Shown: positions 9,755 through 24,000 of the stretch, piece by piece
Layout: each line of letters opens with the position of its first letter
How positions within the stretch are numbered: the stretch's first letter is position 1
Assembly (NCBI RefSeq): GCF_036417845.1
Contig: NC_089980.1
Location: forward strand, 133,016,516 to 133,080,515
Source: Apteryx mantelli
Lineage: Eukaryota; Chordata; Aves; Apterygiformes; Apterygidae
Length of the DNA: 64,000 nt
Direction: 5' to 3'
Made by a program: the position numbers and the translations under genes
Notes under the pieces: generated by a model
Seen by the model: only the letters and a program-made list of their open reading frames with translations
The model's database searches: none
Told to the model about the DNA's origin: nothing

Positions 9755-12054
9755 ATGGTACCCCCTTCCAGTTCCCCTTGACTGTCACCCCTCTCCCATT
9801 CGTTCCCTCTGCTGTGCCCTGAAATCATCTGATTTCTCCCTGTTTTCGCCCCTTCTTCCCAGGCAGGCTTTTGAAGTTTTGACAGGGCTGCCGCCCAGCC
9901 GTTAGGGACAATGGTCATAAGTGCAAGCACGAGGAAGAGTCAGACCCAAGGACTTCAAGGAGCTGTTCTTAGTTCACCAGATAGTCTGGTCCAGGAATCT
10001 TAGGAGCCATCCTAGGGCAAATTCTTAGTTCCTGAAATTGAAGCTAGTTAGTCTAAATAAATATGACCCAAGTGCTTCATACATTAGACATTTCTGCTTG
10101 AAAAATTTGGAATTACAAAACACTATAAAGTAATGTAACAAGTGGCAACTTCTGCTATTCAAATTATTTATTTCTCGAATACAAAATACTAGGCATTGGC
10201 ACTGTTATGAATCACTTTTCTTTAGTGTTTTATACTCAAAAAAGAGCTTAATTAGTGGTTAAAACAGCTTTTCACTAAAAGACTTTTAAAATTGCTTTTT
10301 TAGATCAGGCACTTCTACATATCCATCGTCAGGTCTATCTGAGTAACAGGACTGCAGGCAGGACCACTCAGGATGCAACTGAAGCAGCAGCTTTGCCTGC
10401 TGGTTTATAATTGCTGGTGATGATGTGCAAGAAGGAAAGAACTCAGATTAGTTTCTCAAGCTGACAATTAGAAAAATAAAAATGTTTCTGAACAAAAACA
10501 TTTTGACCTCCTAGCAATGGGAGGATGAATTTTTACACAGCAGTTTTTCCAAACTAGAATCACACTCCACAATTCAACACAATACCCAAACACATACAGC
10601 CACAACAAATCTACAATATAATCAAAGAGCATCAGTGCAGTCAAGAAGAGACACCCAAACTGTATTTAATAATAAATTGGAACATTAAAGATTCTAGTTG
10701 CTAAGACTAATCTAGAAATAATCTCAAGTCTAGTCTTTACTCAGGCAGCTAAGCCTTGTACAGTCTTGTCATTACTAAATATTGCTAGATCAAAGCCAGC
10801 TTTGTTCTGTCAGCTAGCTACATTATGATTGCTATTACACTGCGTTCTTGCCTCCTGATTGCCAGAGACGAGCCTAACAACAAATAGCTGTGGTCCCCTT
10901 GCCTATGAAATCTGGAAAGCTTTAGGTTTAAAAAAAAATCACTTGTCTATTTAAACATTTTGTGTTTATGAGGAAAATATTATAACTCTGCTTCCACCTA
11001 GATTTAAATAGGCAGGCAGAGTGTTTATTTATGCACCACAGAAAAGTGGTGCATTGATTACCCAGTCTGCCAGGTCAGCACTGAGACTCTCAGAAGACAA
11101 GTAGTTCAGCTTTGTCCTGTGGACAGCATGTGTATTACCAGCTTCTCAAGTGGGACTTAAAGTGAACTAGGCTTTTAATTCCCGGGTAGAGGAATGAATT
11201 TCACTCATGAATATGCATAGAATAGTATTCAAATGCTTGAATGAAGAGGTTAGACAGTCTCTGGGAATTCAGATGAACACAAGCCCTTCCACCTTTTGAG
11301 CAAAACATACTTGAAATCAGATCAACTGCTTTAATTATTTCAGTACTTAGCACTCCATGCTTGATTTGCTGAGGCATGAAACTCAAGAGAGGTAGTTCTT
11401 TTTCTAGACGTATACAAATGTAATAGTAACAAAAAATTCCCAATTAATTTTATAGACCGATGCCCACTGCTTAGCCACAGAAGATGTTCAGTGCTGCATT
11501 GTTCAACCTACACTTGTCACAGAATCACAGAATGGTTGAAGTTGGAAGGGACCTCTGGAGATCATCTAGTCCAACCCCCCTGCTCAAGCAGGGTCACCCA
11601 GAGCACGTTGCACAGGATCGCGTCCAGGCGGGTTTTGAATATCTCCAGAGAAGGAGACTCCACAACCTCTTAAGTTGTCCTTAACTATAGGAATCATCTC
11701 TATTATTAAAAGAAAAAACAGTATTATAATCTACTTGCTTGGTAGATTTTTTACCTCTGTTCATTATTCTAGAAAGCTGATGCTTGCTGTGGGTTGAAAT
11801 GTTATTCTTTGTGACAATTTTATCCTGTGGATAACTTAAATTTCAGATAGCAGTCTCCCAAGCAAATAGTGCCATTAGATCAGGGCTAGTTCTAACCAGT
11901 AAGGACTGGATCTGGGGCATAAACCTATACATGTGATACTACTGCCAATCTCCTAAATGAGTTAGTTCTCTGTGGGGTGGGGGTGCTTTGTGGAATGAGA
12001 ATTAAGCTTTCCGATTCTTCTTTGTTTTGTGCATATTGATGTGGTTTCAAGATT
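9755..12054. other. TDRD6-SLC25A27 intergenic DNA / SLC25A27 3' UTR
   Basis: No further exon seen. The right part should be the SLC25A27 3' UTR (minus strand); a minus-strand AATAAA at 11029-11024 is a candidate end of that transcript, about 1 kb past the stop. A CR1 fragment at 11,518-11,672 lies inside it. Confidence 0.4.
11518..11672 (-). mobile_element. CR1 LINE 3' fragment
   Basis: The reverse complement carries the typical CR1 3' end, including the terminal ATTCTGTGATTCTGTG repeat and the GACTAGATGATCTCCAGAGG stretch. This is a 5'-truncated avian-type CR1 inserted antisense. Confidence 0.9.
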
Positions 12055-15000
12055 TTAGAAAGAACTAACTCCACAGATCCTTCTGATTTGTTCATATGTA
12101 AGCCAGAATACCAGTGACCAAGGAGCCTGTGAAAGCAATCACAGAAGTTAGAAGCTTAAAATAGAAGTGACCAAATACATAAATACATTATATTAAATTG
12201 GATTTATCTGTTCTTAAAAATCATATTCTTTAGCGTAATTGCATATTAGGTCTTTCATGCAGAAATTGTAGTGTTGCGTATGATTAGGGCTACCCAATCC
12301 TTCACAAGAGACCTAAAAATTTTTTTCAGTTTCCCCACCTGTAAATGTTTGACCTGAAACGTTTCATGCTTGCAGTCTACTTCAGGTTGAATGTTTTCTT
12401 AAGTTTCTTTAGAAAATGGTTTATTTGATCTAAAACTGGAATCAGAATATTATGTACTTCTTCCTGCATAAACTATATATCTTACATCCATATAGTTGAG
12501 AAGCTCTGCTGTGTTTTTGGAGCAATAGATTGGTATTTGGCAAAAGGCTGCTTCATGTCTAGGAAATACTTTTTCCTGCTCCTCTGAAACACTCGCTAAA
12601 CATTATCCATGCTTCTAAGCCTTTGAGAAATCCAAGCTGGCATATGCCCTGTGAAAATTTTTAACTTAGTAGTAAACTCACAAAGACCCCAGCGGTACTG
12701 AATACGTCCTGGCACAGGGACACAGGGACTGAGCAGAACTTTCCTGTAACTGTTCTTACCAGATGCTGCAGGCCACTGTTGTGCTCAGTACATTAGAGAA
12801 AGGAGGCTATTTCTCTCTAATTATAGTGCTCAATCTGAAAAGCTGCATCTGCAGTGGTAATCTAAAGAGTACATAAACTTGTTCTGTAGCCTGGAAGCAA
12901 GCTGGCAGAGTCTAGACACATCCATACTGTTAAATTCCTATAGACAAAAAGGTAGCCACATCCAAATTTGCTATTGGGAATCATCCCTGACCCACGCTAA
13001 CCCCGAAACTGTGCCCAGAAATTGATAAATTGCTCGTTGTTTTAGGCTGAACACAAACCATGATCTAACACAGTAAAGACAGTCAAGTTCCAGTTCCCAG
13101 GCCCCAAGGACTGTTTCATTCACTTGTATAGATGTCGCTTGTATAGATATACTTGTATAGATGTAGCTAATGGTCCAGCAGCATGCAGACTTAAGCTGTT
13201 GGCTTGAATACAAGAGGGGCAAAAGTGAGATGCAGGGGGAGTAATGAAGAAGTTCTTGGGGAGAAGGAGGAATGAAAATAAGAAGAATGCAAAGGGAGTT
13301 CAGGACTGGGAGCAAGAAGGAAACAAAAGAGAGATTGGGGAAGGAAGAAAGGAGGGAGCCTGAAATTGTATAAAAAGCAAAGAAAACGTCTAGCAATTTA
13401 ACAGGACAGCATTTTCCAAACTAAAGGGGTGCAACAGGCAACATGGGGGAAGTGACACTGCAGGAGTTGTTTCATCCACTACATTCAAATATGCTAACTG
13501 CAATTAAATAGAATACCCTGAGAAAGACCCAAATAGTTTGGAAATGCCAACACAGAAGGAGCTCTTTACATTTTAATGTCATGTTGTTCAACTATCTAGT
13601 TGTAAACAGAGTCAAAAGGCATTTACCATTCGCATCCAGGTTGGTGTAAAGCCTTTGTATAGAGACATAAACCCTTCGCCCTGTACAGTTTGAATCAAGC
13701 AGTCCATGGAAGACTTATACAGCAGACCTCTAGCAACATGCAAGGAGAAAAAATATTGTTAGGATTACAAATACACACTTAAAAATCCCATCCCACATGA
13801 AAAATCATCTCTATCAGATAAATTCGTAGAAACAAGCTTCTGTAATCTCACTGAAGTCACTGCAGTTTAATCAGAACTGAATTCCACTTAAATAATTTAC
13901 TAAGTTTAGGTGATCATTACAACAGAAATCTCCTGGATATGCAAAATTAAAACAGTAAAATGATCATCAAAAAGATGAAGAACAGATTAGAGATTTAGCA
14001 CTTGGATCAACTTCCAGTGAAATCAATGAGGCTCAGGGTTTAAACTGTCTACTACAAAGTCAGTCTCTGAAATGTCCATACCTTCCCTGATTATCTCTTG
14101 GCTGGTTCATTATCCGGGTTTTGACTACATCAGCAGGAGTTCCCAGAACAGCAGCTACCAGGCCAGAACATGCACTATCAATAATAACAGATACTTAAAG
14201 AAAAAAAAAGCCCTAAGGTTTATCACTACAATTTAAGCATCATGATTCTAAGAATAAAGATATTTTAAAACAGTAATCATACAGTCATGAATAATACCTC
14301 ATAACTTAATGCAAACTTGATTTAGGAGAACGCTAGTGTTCCCTGTGCTCTGTCTCAACTATGTTCTCAGAGCCAGCTGCCCTAGACTCTGTATGTAGTT
14401 CTGAGGCAGGTATACAAAATAGGCAATTTATGATATTGTTTATATATGGCAGATTTCATCATAATTTAAGAGAATAAAAGAGGTTGTTCTGCAGAGATTA
14501 TATCCCTCACTCTTACTGTTTGCTACAATTAAAGCTAGATTACACAAAGTACTAGAAATCCTAGAAAAAGGAAAATTCCTGTAATCTCACAAATGAGAAC
14601 CGAGATGTTTAAATGTATTTTTCACATTTTATATCCTCTGAGCAATATACTTTGTGGCATAACTTCAATGAAGTCAGTGGAACTAAGGCAGTTTATCTCA
14701 GCTGAAGATCCAGCTCTCCCCCCAAAAAGTAAAAAATTAGTCAATTTAAGGAGAGTTAAACCAAGAGAGTTAAACTGGTATTAATCCTCACCCAGGAGAG
14801 CTTCAAGATGTGTAAACATTAAGCATCAATATAATATCTTTGAGACAAGTATGGAAAGCCTTGAAAACAGATCTTTAAAATGGTCATATAGTACAAAGAA
14901 GTACAAGCAAGAGAAGAAATGCAGTATGAAAAAAATAATTCAAGGTTTGTGCATAACTGATCACATACAGTACCCACTGAATACTCTATACAGTTCCAGG

Positions 15001-18000
15001 CAAACCATTCCCAGGAACAGGAGTGTATGTCTACTGCTAAGAAGAAATCCAGGGATCTATCTATAAGTGTGTCCAACATTAACACACTCTCATGAAGCAA
15101 CATAGCTGTTATTTGTTCTGGCCCTAAAAAAGCCAAACATTTTGCTACTCCATACTTAGAGGCCATGGACATCTTGGTTAAAAGTTCTTCACTGTGGAAA
15201 TAATTATGGAATTACAGGTCTTTCCTGTATTTTTTTTTCTAATGGCTCCCTTTCAGGCCTTACTTCATTGATAAAGCAGGGAAAAGAGTATCAGAACAAA
15301 CTCTTCCTCAAACACAGGTATTTTTCTACTCTAGTTTCATAATTATTTCATATATTAACATTCTTTTATTAGAATTGGCTTTGCTGTGTAATAACGTCAC
15401 ACTGAATTTACAAAATGGGAGTGCAAAGAACTGTGCAAAATTAGGCAGGGCATTATCCCCACTCACATAGCAGGCAACTGAAGCAGCTAACAGAGCTAGA
15501 CACACATCCCAGCCAAAGACATTCCCCCCATTTCCTAGTTAGAAGAGAGGGAAGGAGAAAAGAGATTTCCCTGAAAATAATATTGCTTCATGGTTAGTCC
15601 ATAGTCATTCCTATGACTGCACTAGATGCACTTCATTAGCATAGGAATACCATGTAATATATCACTTGTAGTGAGGACAGTTTTGTAGCTATAGTTGCAT
15701 CCTTTGTGTCTTTTGTACAATGATGTCCTCTCAGACAAAAAAAAAAAAGTCATTATAAAGGCGCATTTTGTCAGCAGTAGCCTGGCCAAGGAATAGGGGC
15801 TTCTGCTAGCACGGATAAGTCATTCAGATCTAGACAGTGAGGCTGGAAATACTCCATAGTAAAAAAGAGGTGATAAAGGAGTTAGGCACCTGGCAACACT
15901 GTGAGTCACACTGTTGTCCACAAGTGGGGTGTTCAGAAGTAAAAAGTGTTTCACTGAATCATAAGTGGTCAGATCTGTAAAGAAAATAATTAGAAAAAAT
16001 ATTGTTAGAAATAGATGGTGTTTGTGTTGTTTACTACTGATTTAAGATGGAGACTTGGCAAGACCTAAATTTCTGATGCAGCCATTGACACAGCTAACAC
16101 TGCCCCCTTTCTGATGACAGTTGGCGAACCTACACATCGCTCCTCTTGCTCCTGTCATTAGATGCACGAGTATGTGTTTCACTTCCTTCTTCTCTGGGTT
16201 ACCTTACAAATGATAAAATGGATCCCAAATGGAAAATTTTGCAAAATAACTCATTCACCAAAACCAGAAACACCACAATAATGATGGTTCTACCTCACCC
16301 ACTTCTGTAACAGTTTGCAAAGGTTATCAAATATGTTGGAAACGTTAGACAATAATAGTGGGTGCACGTGCCATGGACATTATATCATGAGTGGCTGAAA
16401 GCAGACATGAGTTACTGTGTCTGGGAGCCTGAATGAAAGATGCTGATCTGAGAGTTAGTGGCAGATCTGGGATACATTTCCAATGCCCTGGCCTGAAAAC
16501 TCAAAGCTCTGCCTACTAACCAGGATGGCCCCCCCAGCTCTGTCTAGTGCTTTACAGCCCAGTTGTACCCAGTGGTGAACATTTTCCAATTGTAAAAGAG
16601 TTCATGTTATAGACAAAACCTCAGAAAGGAGAGCAAAGACCAACATATCTGAGCAGTTTTGGGCAGACACAGGAAGGCTCTTGTCTGTGTATGGGAAAAG
16701 CGAGCATTTCTTGGATCAGTTGAGCACTCAGACAGCAATTTCACCCTATTTCAGGAGACTGCCAGGGCCCTGAGGGCACTAATGGGCCTTACTAGCCCTG
16801 ATCAGCCTGACCTGGTCCTCCACCCACATCACTGTCCACAGGCCTCATTTCAGCTCAGCCCTGGGTCTTCAGTCCCCACTTGACCTATGCTGTAGGTGTG
16901 CCTTTCTGCAGCTTTGTCACAGCCATACCTGTGCCTGGCTACAGACCTGTTGATCCAGACACTGACCTGTGGACTGACCTCCTGATCTGACCTTGGACCT
17001 GCCAGTGATCACTGAGCTGTGTCTGACCCTGGTTACCCTCACCAGACCTGATCCTGACTCAGCTTCCAGACTTGACTTTAGGTTTGCTTCCTCACCTCAA
17101 ACTTGCCTGAGGATCTGGACTCATGGCTGAAGCTGGCTGTCATCTCTGGGTCTGCCCTGCTTGCCTTGCTTGGGTACCATGGGACGAGCCCTGGCCGGCA
17201 AGGCCCCTGCCCTGCCAGCCATAGGATCTGCCTTGGCTCCCAGCTCCTAGGGAACAGCCAGCCTACATTGGCAGTCTACTTGAGCCATCTCAAGCCCTGA
17301 ACCATGCACAATGGAGCTTCATCTGCACCTGTGTAGGGCTTTGCGCCTACATCTCCTCCTGAGGGACCAGCATGGCCCTGGGCCCTGATCTCCCCACAGC
17401 ACCAACCCCCTGCCCAGCCCCAGGCTCCTGAGGGAACTGCCCTGCCCCTGAGGCTCCCCAAAGGAGGCTTGAACATCCTCCTCCTTCCCCAAGCCTGTTA
17501 GGCCTCCAGGGCCTCTCTTAGGCACCCTGAACCCCCTCACCCAGGCCCAAGTCTCTCAGGCCATATCACTTTCCCAGGTCCCTGCCCTGGCTCTTTGTCC
17601 CCTGAAATAGCCCACTGATAATCCATAGCAATTCAATCACTCCACAGCAAGTCCCTTCTGAGCCCACATCTCTGCAAGGTGTGAGGAGACACCTTGCTGG
17701 GAGGGGAGGCAGTTGTTAAGACCCTGAGTGCATTAATAGGCTCTAATGGCCCTGAACAGCCTCACCTGGGGTCACCCCCACACCCCTGCCCATGGGCCTA
17801 GGAGCCCTGTTTCAGCTCAACCCGAGGTCTTCAGTACCTGCCCAAACTTCACTGGAGGTGTGCCTGTCCACACCTCTGTCACAGCCATACCTGTTCCTGG
17901 CCATGGACCTTGCTGATCTGGACTCTGACCTGCAGGCAGACTTCCTGGCCTGACCTTGACCCACCTCATCACTGTGGACTTGCCCAGTGATCACTGGGCT

Positions 18001-21000
18001 GTGTCTGACCCTGGTTACTCCCACCAGACCTGATCCTTACTCAGCTTCCTGGCTTGACCTCAGAGCTGCCTCATCACCACAAACTTGCCTGATGATCTGG
18101 ACTCTTGGTTGAACCTGACTAGCATCTCCAGGCCTGCCCTGCTCGCCTCACTTGGGGCAGTGGGAGGGCTGGCGAGGCCCCTGCCCTGCTGCCTGTGTTA
18201 TTGCAGTTAGCTCTTGGCTCCCCATCCCTTAGAGAGCAGCCAGCCCTCACTGCTCCCTGACAGTAACTCAGGCACGAACTGTGCTTTTTAGCAACTTGAT
18301 TTCTCCAGGAAAGCAAGCCAGGTGCACAAGCCAGTTGTTAGCTGCAGTGTACTCTGAACAGGACCCCAACATAGAGAATCAAAAGACTGAGATTAGGTGA
18401 GCAGCTGAACTCTCCTTTCTTACAGTTTAGATGCAGCCTTAAGCACTGCAGAGTAAGTTATTAAATTTACCTCCCATGTTTACCAGAGCAGCTCTCTGAA
18501 CGTTTGGCACCCATCCAGCCCAAAGCCCCCGTATTCCTCCTTCAGACAGGATCTTCATAAATGCATGGTGCACTCCTCGAAATCTGAAATCAATATTCAA
18601 GTAGTAAGCAGAGAATTCAGCCATAGAGAAATCTTTGCTCTACATATTCCAAGGCTTTGCTGAACCAGGGCCCCAGCTGATGCACACCAACATTGTCAGA
18701 AAAATGAAAATTTAAACCTGTGAGGATCTGGCCTTCCGGATGCATTTAATCTTTGACCTTCATACTGAGACAACTTTCCAAACACACCAGTTTCCCTGGT
18801 AAGCAGCAATCTGATCACTAATGATAGATGACCCTCTGACCCCATGGTAGCATTGCAATACTAAATACATGAGAAACCAAATGATGCCAGCAGTTTAGGG
18901 TGCAAACAGCACTGTGTTCTGGTATCTGCAAGAAGGGTCTCCAGCGCCAATGCTTGCAGGCGAGCATGGCCCCTCTCTGCGGCTGCGCTTCCTGCGCAGC
19001 AGTGTGAGAACAAGCCATTTGCCCCATCCCTTCTTTCAGTTTCCCTTCTTCAGAAACGGTCCTTCCCTTTCTCTAGAAAAGTCCTGGCATAGAACTGCTG
19101 TGTATGTAGGATCAGTGAGGGTTTGTGGTCTCTGGGACTGATACGTTAGAAGAAGAAAGGCAAGTACAAAGGGAATAAGGAGGAAGTCTCAAATCCCTCA
19201 CCCTCTGCATTGCTCAGAGCCATCAGGTGGTACAACTCTTTCCTCAAAAGAGATCAAATCAGCCAGGGAAAGGGGGTGGTAGAAGAGAGAAGGAGAAAAC
19301 CTTACCCTTCCTCTCCTTCCCAGCCCTCAAGAAACATGAATGACTCCTGACTAAGTGGTTTAATAGTACTGTGATCCTTGGTGTTATTGTGATACTTTTT
19401 TTCAGATCAGTATAAAAGCCGAAAACAGCATTAGATGTCACAACAGTGAGCAAGGCAGAAGTACTGACCTCCTTTCACATACATCATGCAGTCTACCAAG
19501 TGGTATCAACCTCAGTCATGACCCATCTGTTCTAGATTTGAATATTTGATGTCCAGGTGGCTTTTTGTATACAACATTCAATCATTTTTGTTATCTGGGC
19601 CTCCCACAGCAACTGAACCAGATTAAACAGGGGCATGATTAACCAAGCTCACAGGACGTGCTGCAGAAACAAGCTGGACAAATTACATTCATATATTCAG
19701 GTTGCCCAGAGAGGTTGTGGAGTCTCCTTCTCTGGAGATACTCAAAACCCGCCTGGATGCAATCCTGGGCAATGTGCTCTAGGTGACCCTGCTTGAGCAG
19801 GGGGGTTGGACTTAAGACAATCTCCAAAGGTCCCTTCCAACCTCAACCATTCTGTGATTCTGTGATACATTTTGCATCTACAATGGTCTGAATGTACGTC
19901 CCACATACAAGGAGATTCGCAACAGCCAAAGAGTGATCATTAACAGAAGAACTGCCAATTTAGAGAGGAACCGACCGTAATGGTTTTCCTTCTAACTTCC
20001 TCTTTCCTTCCATCTGCATCTGTACCTTCACCAGATCAGTTGGGCTGGCAAAAAATTGACCGATGGCACCTGCAGACATGCCTCCAACTACAGCTTTCCT
20101 GTTGCAATGGGAGAGAAAACATGCCCCAAAACACACTGAAAATCTTAACAAATCGCAGTGCTTGATCTAAAGAGTTCAACAACATTGCCCAGCTGAAACA
20201 AATTTAAATGACTATTTTTTATACTAAGAACCAGAGTTAAGTTAATAACTGTGGCAACTGTAGGTAGTTAATTATATGTTAACAAAATGCTCTCGTTCCT
20301 CTTCCGGTTACATTATGTTCCTCATTTAAGATTTAAAGGCAAGATGTCAAGATACACAAGTAAGAGATGTTGCTCCATGTATTATAATAACTGAAGGGTA
20401 ATACGAAACTCTAAACTACCTCCCAACATATAAAATTTTGTTTATCTCTCACATTGCTACCAGATCAGTCATGCTAATTTTATGGTTCTGCTTATTTCAG
20501 TATTATCCGTAGTTCCCCTTTCCCATGCATGAGAAGTATTTTATCTATATTAGATTTTATAAATCCCTTCTTAAAAACATTTACATTTTGCACCTAAGAT
20601 TACTGAATACATTTTGGAGTAAAATACTTGATTGGATGCAATACTGTATATGATTATAAAAGTATATGACCAAAATTTTAGCAATAAAAAAAGAATCTTT
20701 AAAATTTACTGATTTTTGCTAATGAGTTTACAGAAAAATCTGCTTCATGCCCAGCAGGCAAAGGGCTACTTCTGTGGCTATCTGCCACTTGCACTTTCAA
20801 AAAAGGGACTGAATGAGATTTAAGTATTGCTGAATCAAATCTGCAGAGAAGACGACCTTTTTGCTTTGTATAGGATTACTTGTCTCCTCAGGAAAGATAC
20901 ACGGATTTAATTTAGGCTGACATCTATCGTACACACACAAACAAAGTGGTGGCTTTTCCTTCACAATCTGTTTCTTTAGTAGCCAGGAAAGCTAGGAACT

Positions 21001-24000
21001 CAATATAACAGCAGAAACAGCAAGCCTTCCTATTCCCCTTACATTCCCCCCTCATAATCTAAAGCCATAATGACAAAATTTCTCACCCATGTTCCCTTTA
21101 TCTAGGCAGCATGACAAGCAGCAAAACAGCAAAACTTTGCCATACTGCTGCTAAATAACCCCTGGTGGGACCTATCCGTCCAGCAGCTATAAGTCTGAGA
21201 CGTGCAAGCCCTCACTTCTTTTACGCAAAGTATGTTGGCTAATTGGCACCAGGGGATATCTGACACCTCTGCTAGCTGCATTCGGATTTTGGAAATGTGT
21301 CCTCACCCAGCCTGAGGGTAATCGAGCTCTCTGTACCCTCTGAGCTGCGCACTGAACATGTGGCTAGCTGCAAGTCCAGCTTGGCTCAGCCGCGCTACAG
21401 CCTCTGGTCTTCGTTACCCAGTCAGCTACTGTTACTCATATTGGTACGGGGTTTGTGCAATAGCTCACAGCTTCTCTAACAGCCATCACACACAGCTGTA
21501 TGACCAGCTCTGACTAACCTACACTTAAGAACTTCCCCTGCCCCAAGAGCAAAAAAAGAACTGCCACTATGAATCATGGTAAAGCTGCACTGCCTCAGCT
21601 CTGATCCAGGCTAATTCCTCCCAGAGACAAGCTGTGTCTTCCCAAGCAGCTATTCCTATGTGTGCACTTTATCATGTTTCTCTTTATTAGGGCACCTTTA
21701 CCAGGGTAATCATGGTCTTGGTTAAGCCACTGAGAAACTTATTTCAATATTCCTTAATCCTGTTCCCAGCTGAATGAAAAGATACTGCTCTGACACCAAA
21801 ATCAGAAAGTCCACATAAGTGTTTAAACTCCTATTTTATATTTAACTTCTTTAGGTAGGCAAGCCATTATGGAAAGATCCCTTTCTAGCCAGTTGTGCAG
21901 AACTGCCACGGTAAGGACAATCCCAAAACAGGCAACAGTATAAATGCAAAATTACCAGAATGGAAAGCTTTCATCTTCAGTCCTGCCAAGCACAGAGTCA
22001 CGAAGATGTTCATATGCAACCATCCGCACTCCAGAGTATACTATGGAAAACAAAAGAGTTGTGGGAGACAATTCTTAGGTCTGCCATTTCTGGACGTCGC
22101 ACTATTATAGAAACATCAAGAGATTAGTTGTAAAACATTACAGAGCTTGCCTGGGTCAGCTGGTCACTGACTTTCATATCCATGATCAAAATGGATATGA
22201 AAGTCCTGGATATCAGGGCAGGGGGTGCTGACTGGAATAAATGCCAGAACTTTTTAGTATCAGAGAATCTCTCTGGCTAAGCTATATGTCTTCCAAGAGG
22301 CAGCACGGGTTACGCCAGCACACTCAGGAGACCCTACTGCATTGCTGACCCTACTTTCACTATGAGTGCTGCTTCATTCTCAGCTGGCTGCCCAGCAACA
22401 AAACCTCCTGCAAGTGCTTTTGAGGTTTGCTTCTGTCGTCGTATTTGCAAATAAAACACACAGAGCTGTTACCTCTGGCCAAACTGCTGATGCATTTCTT
22501 CATCCTACTGCTTGCAAACTTTTTTTTCCCCAGCCTATCCCCACTTCCCTCAAATAAAAGATATTTATTGTTCTGAGGATGCCAAGTGCCTGTCTGCACT
22601 GAAGAACTTCTTGCAAAGATGACAGGAAAATTATATATTATTTTCCCAGAAGCCAGAATAAGGCTGTGAAGGATTGGGCAAGAGAGGGAGGAGAGGGGAT
22701 TGAGCCAGTTTTATATAATTCTGAGTGGGATTGCAGGGTAGACTGAAAAGGTCCTTGCAGATATATCTAAGGTATAACGAGATATGGCAGGATCAAGCCA
22801 CAAGACTGTTGGCCACAGAAGGCAGCACTCTAACTTGTCCCATCATGAGCAGATAGTCACCTATATGCCTGTAGATAGCAGGTGTGGCTCCTTGCCAGAG
22901 CTTTAGCAAGCCTTCCTCTTGCACGATGCCAGCCGCGGTACGCAGCATACCACGGTAAGGGACAGGCTGGCCAGCAACGGCTCCGCTGCGATGAACGGCA
23001 GCTTCACCTTGGACCTGCAGTCGAGTTTTCGTGAGATCCAGGGGAAACGTCACTGAAGAGAAACAGCATGGAACAAACATGAATATGGCTTCACCTGAAG
23101 AGACCTACTACCTGGTAACATCTGCACCAGAATATCCCCCCGCAAGGCGGTGAACTAGACTGTCTGAGCACAAGCAGGCAGCAGTGATCTCTTCCAACAG
23201 GGTATAAGTCATTAGTGGAGAACAAAAGGCAATTTATGTCCAACTTTGCTAAAAGTGGCTTTTAGCACTAAGTAACAAAAACACATTCCCTTCAAATGCC
23301 AGTTCTTTCTCCCTATTTCTTTCTGAAGAAATTAATTTGTTATGCAATACACATGTTTTCCAAGAGACTCTGGATTAAAAAATCTGTTCTAGTTACTCCC
23401 CACAGTGGCAGGGGAATAAAGATCAGTCAAACCTCACATCAAGAATGTGGCCAATTCTGCCCAGCACTGTGGAAGCACACAGAACAGAGTCAGGACCAAC
23501 CCCACGATGACCATCATGTCTTATGAACCATCCTAGAGCATGCCCGAGCTGTTTTGCTGATGCACAAAAAGCAAGTTTAACTTATTTTTCTCACTGGAAT
23601 AAGAGATGGCCAGGGAAGGTAGTATACCTCAATCTCTTCCCTGCGCTGCTCCTGAAAAAGTGTGGGTACATGGGGCTAATGTGGACTAATTTCAAAATCC
23701 TCAGCAACCACTATATGTGTACAGGCATACCTCGGAGATATGCGGGTTCGGTTCCAGACCACCGCAATAAAGCGAATATCACAATAAAACGAGTCATACG
23801 CATGTTTTGGTTTCCCAGTGCATATAAAAGTTATGTTTACACTATACTGTAGTCTATTAAGTGTTCAATAGCATTATGTCTAAAAAAACAATGTACAAAA
23901 TGTGACACGGAGACACAAAGTGAGCACATGCTGTTGGAAAAATAGCACCGATAGACTTGCTCGATGCAGGGTTGCCGCAAACCTTCAATTTGTAAAAAAA

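Larger units (their letters stand above)
15975..18470 (-). other. SLC25A27 intron 5
   Basis: A 2.5-kb intron. Its right half is occupied by a GC-rich long-period repeat, with a MIR-like SINE to the left of it. No other exon is visible. Confidence 0.7.

Noticed and set aside
12971-13396. 141-codon minus-strand open frame in SLC25A27 intron 8
   Set aside because: Low-complexity, purine-rich plus-strand sequence gives a Leu/Ser/Pro-rich translation; it has no start context or homology that I recognise.
15410-15520. Possible further antisense MIR fragment (CATTATCCCCACTCACATAG)
   Set aside because: Only one short block resembles MIR; too little to call.
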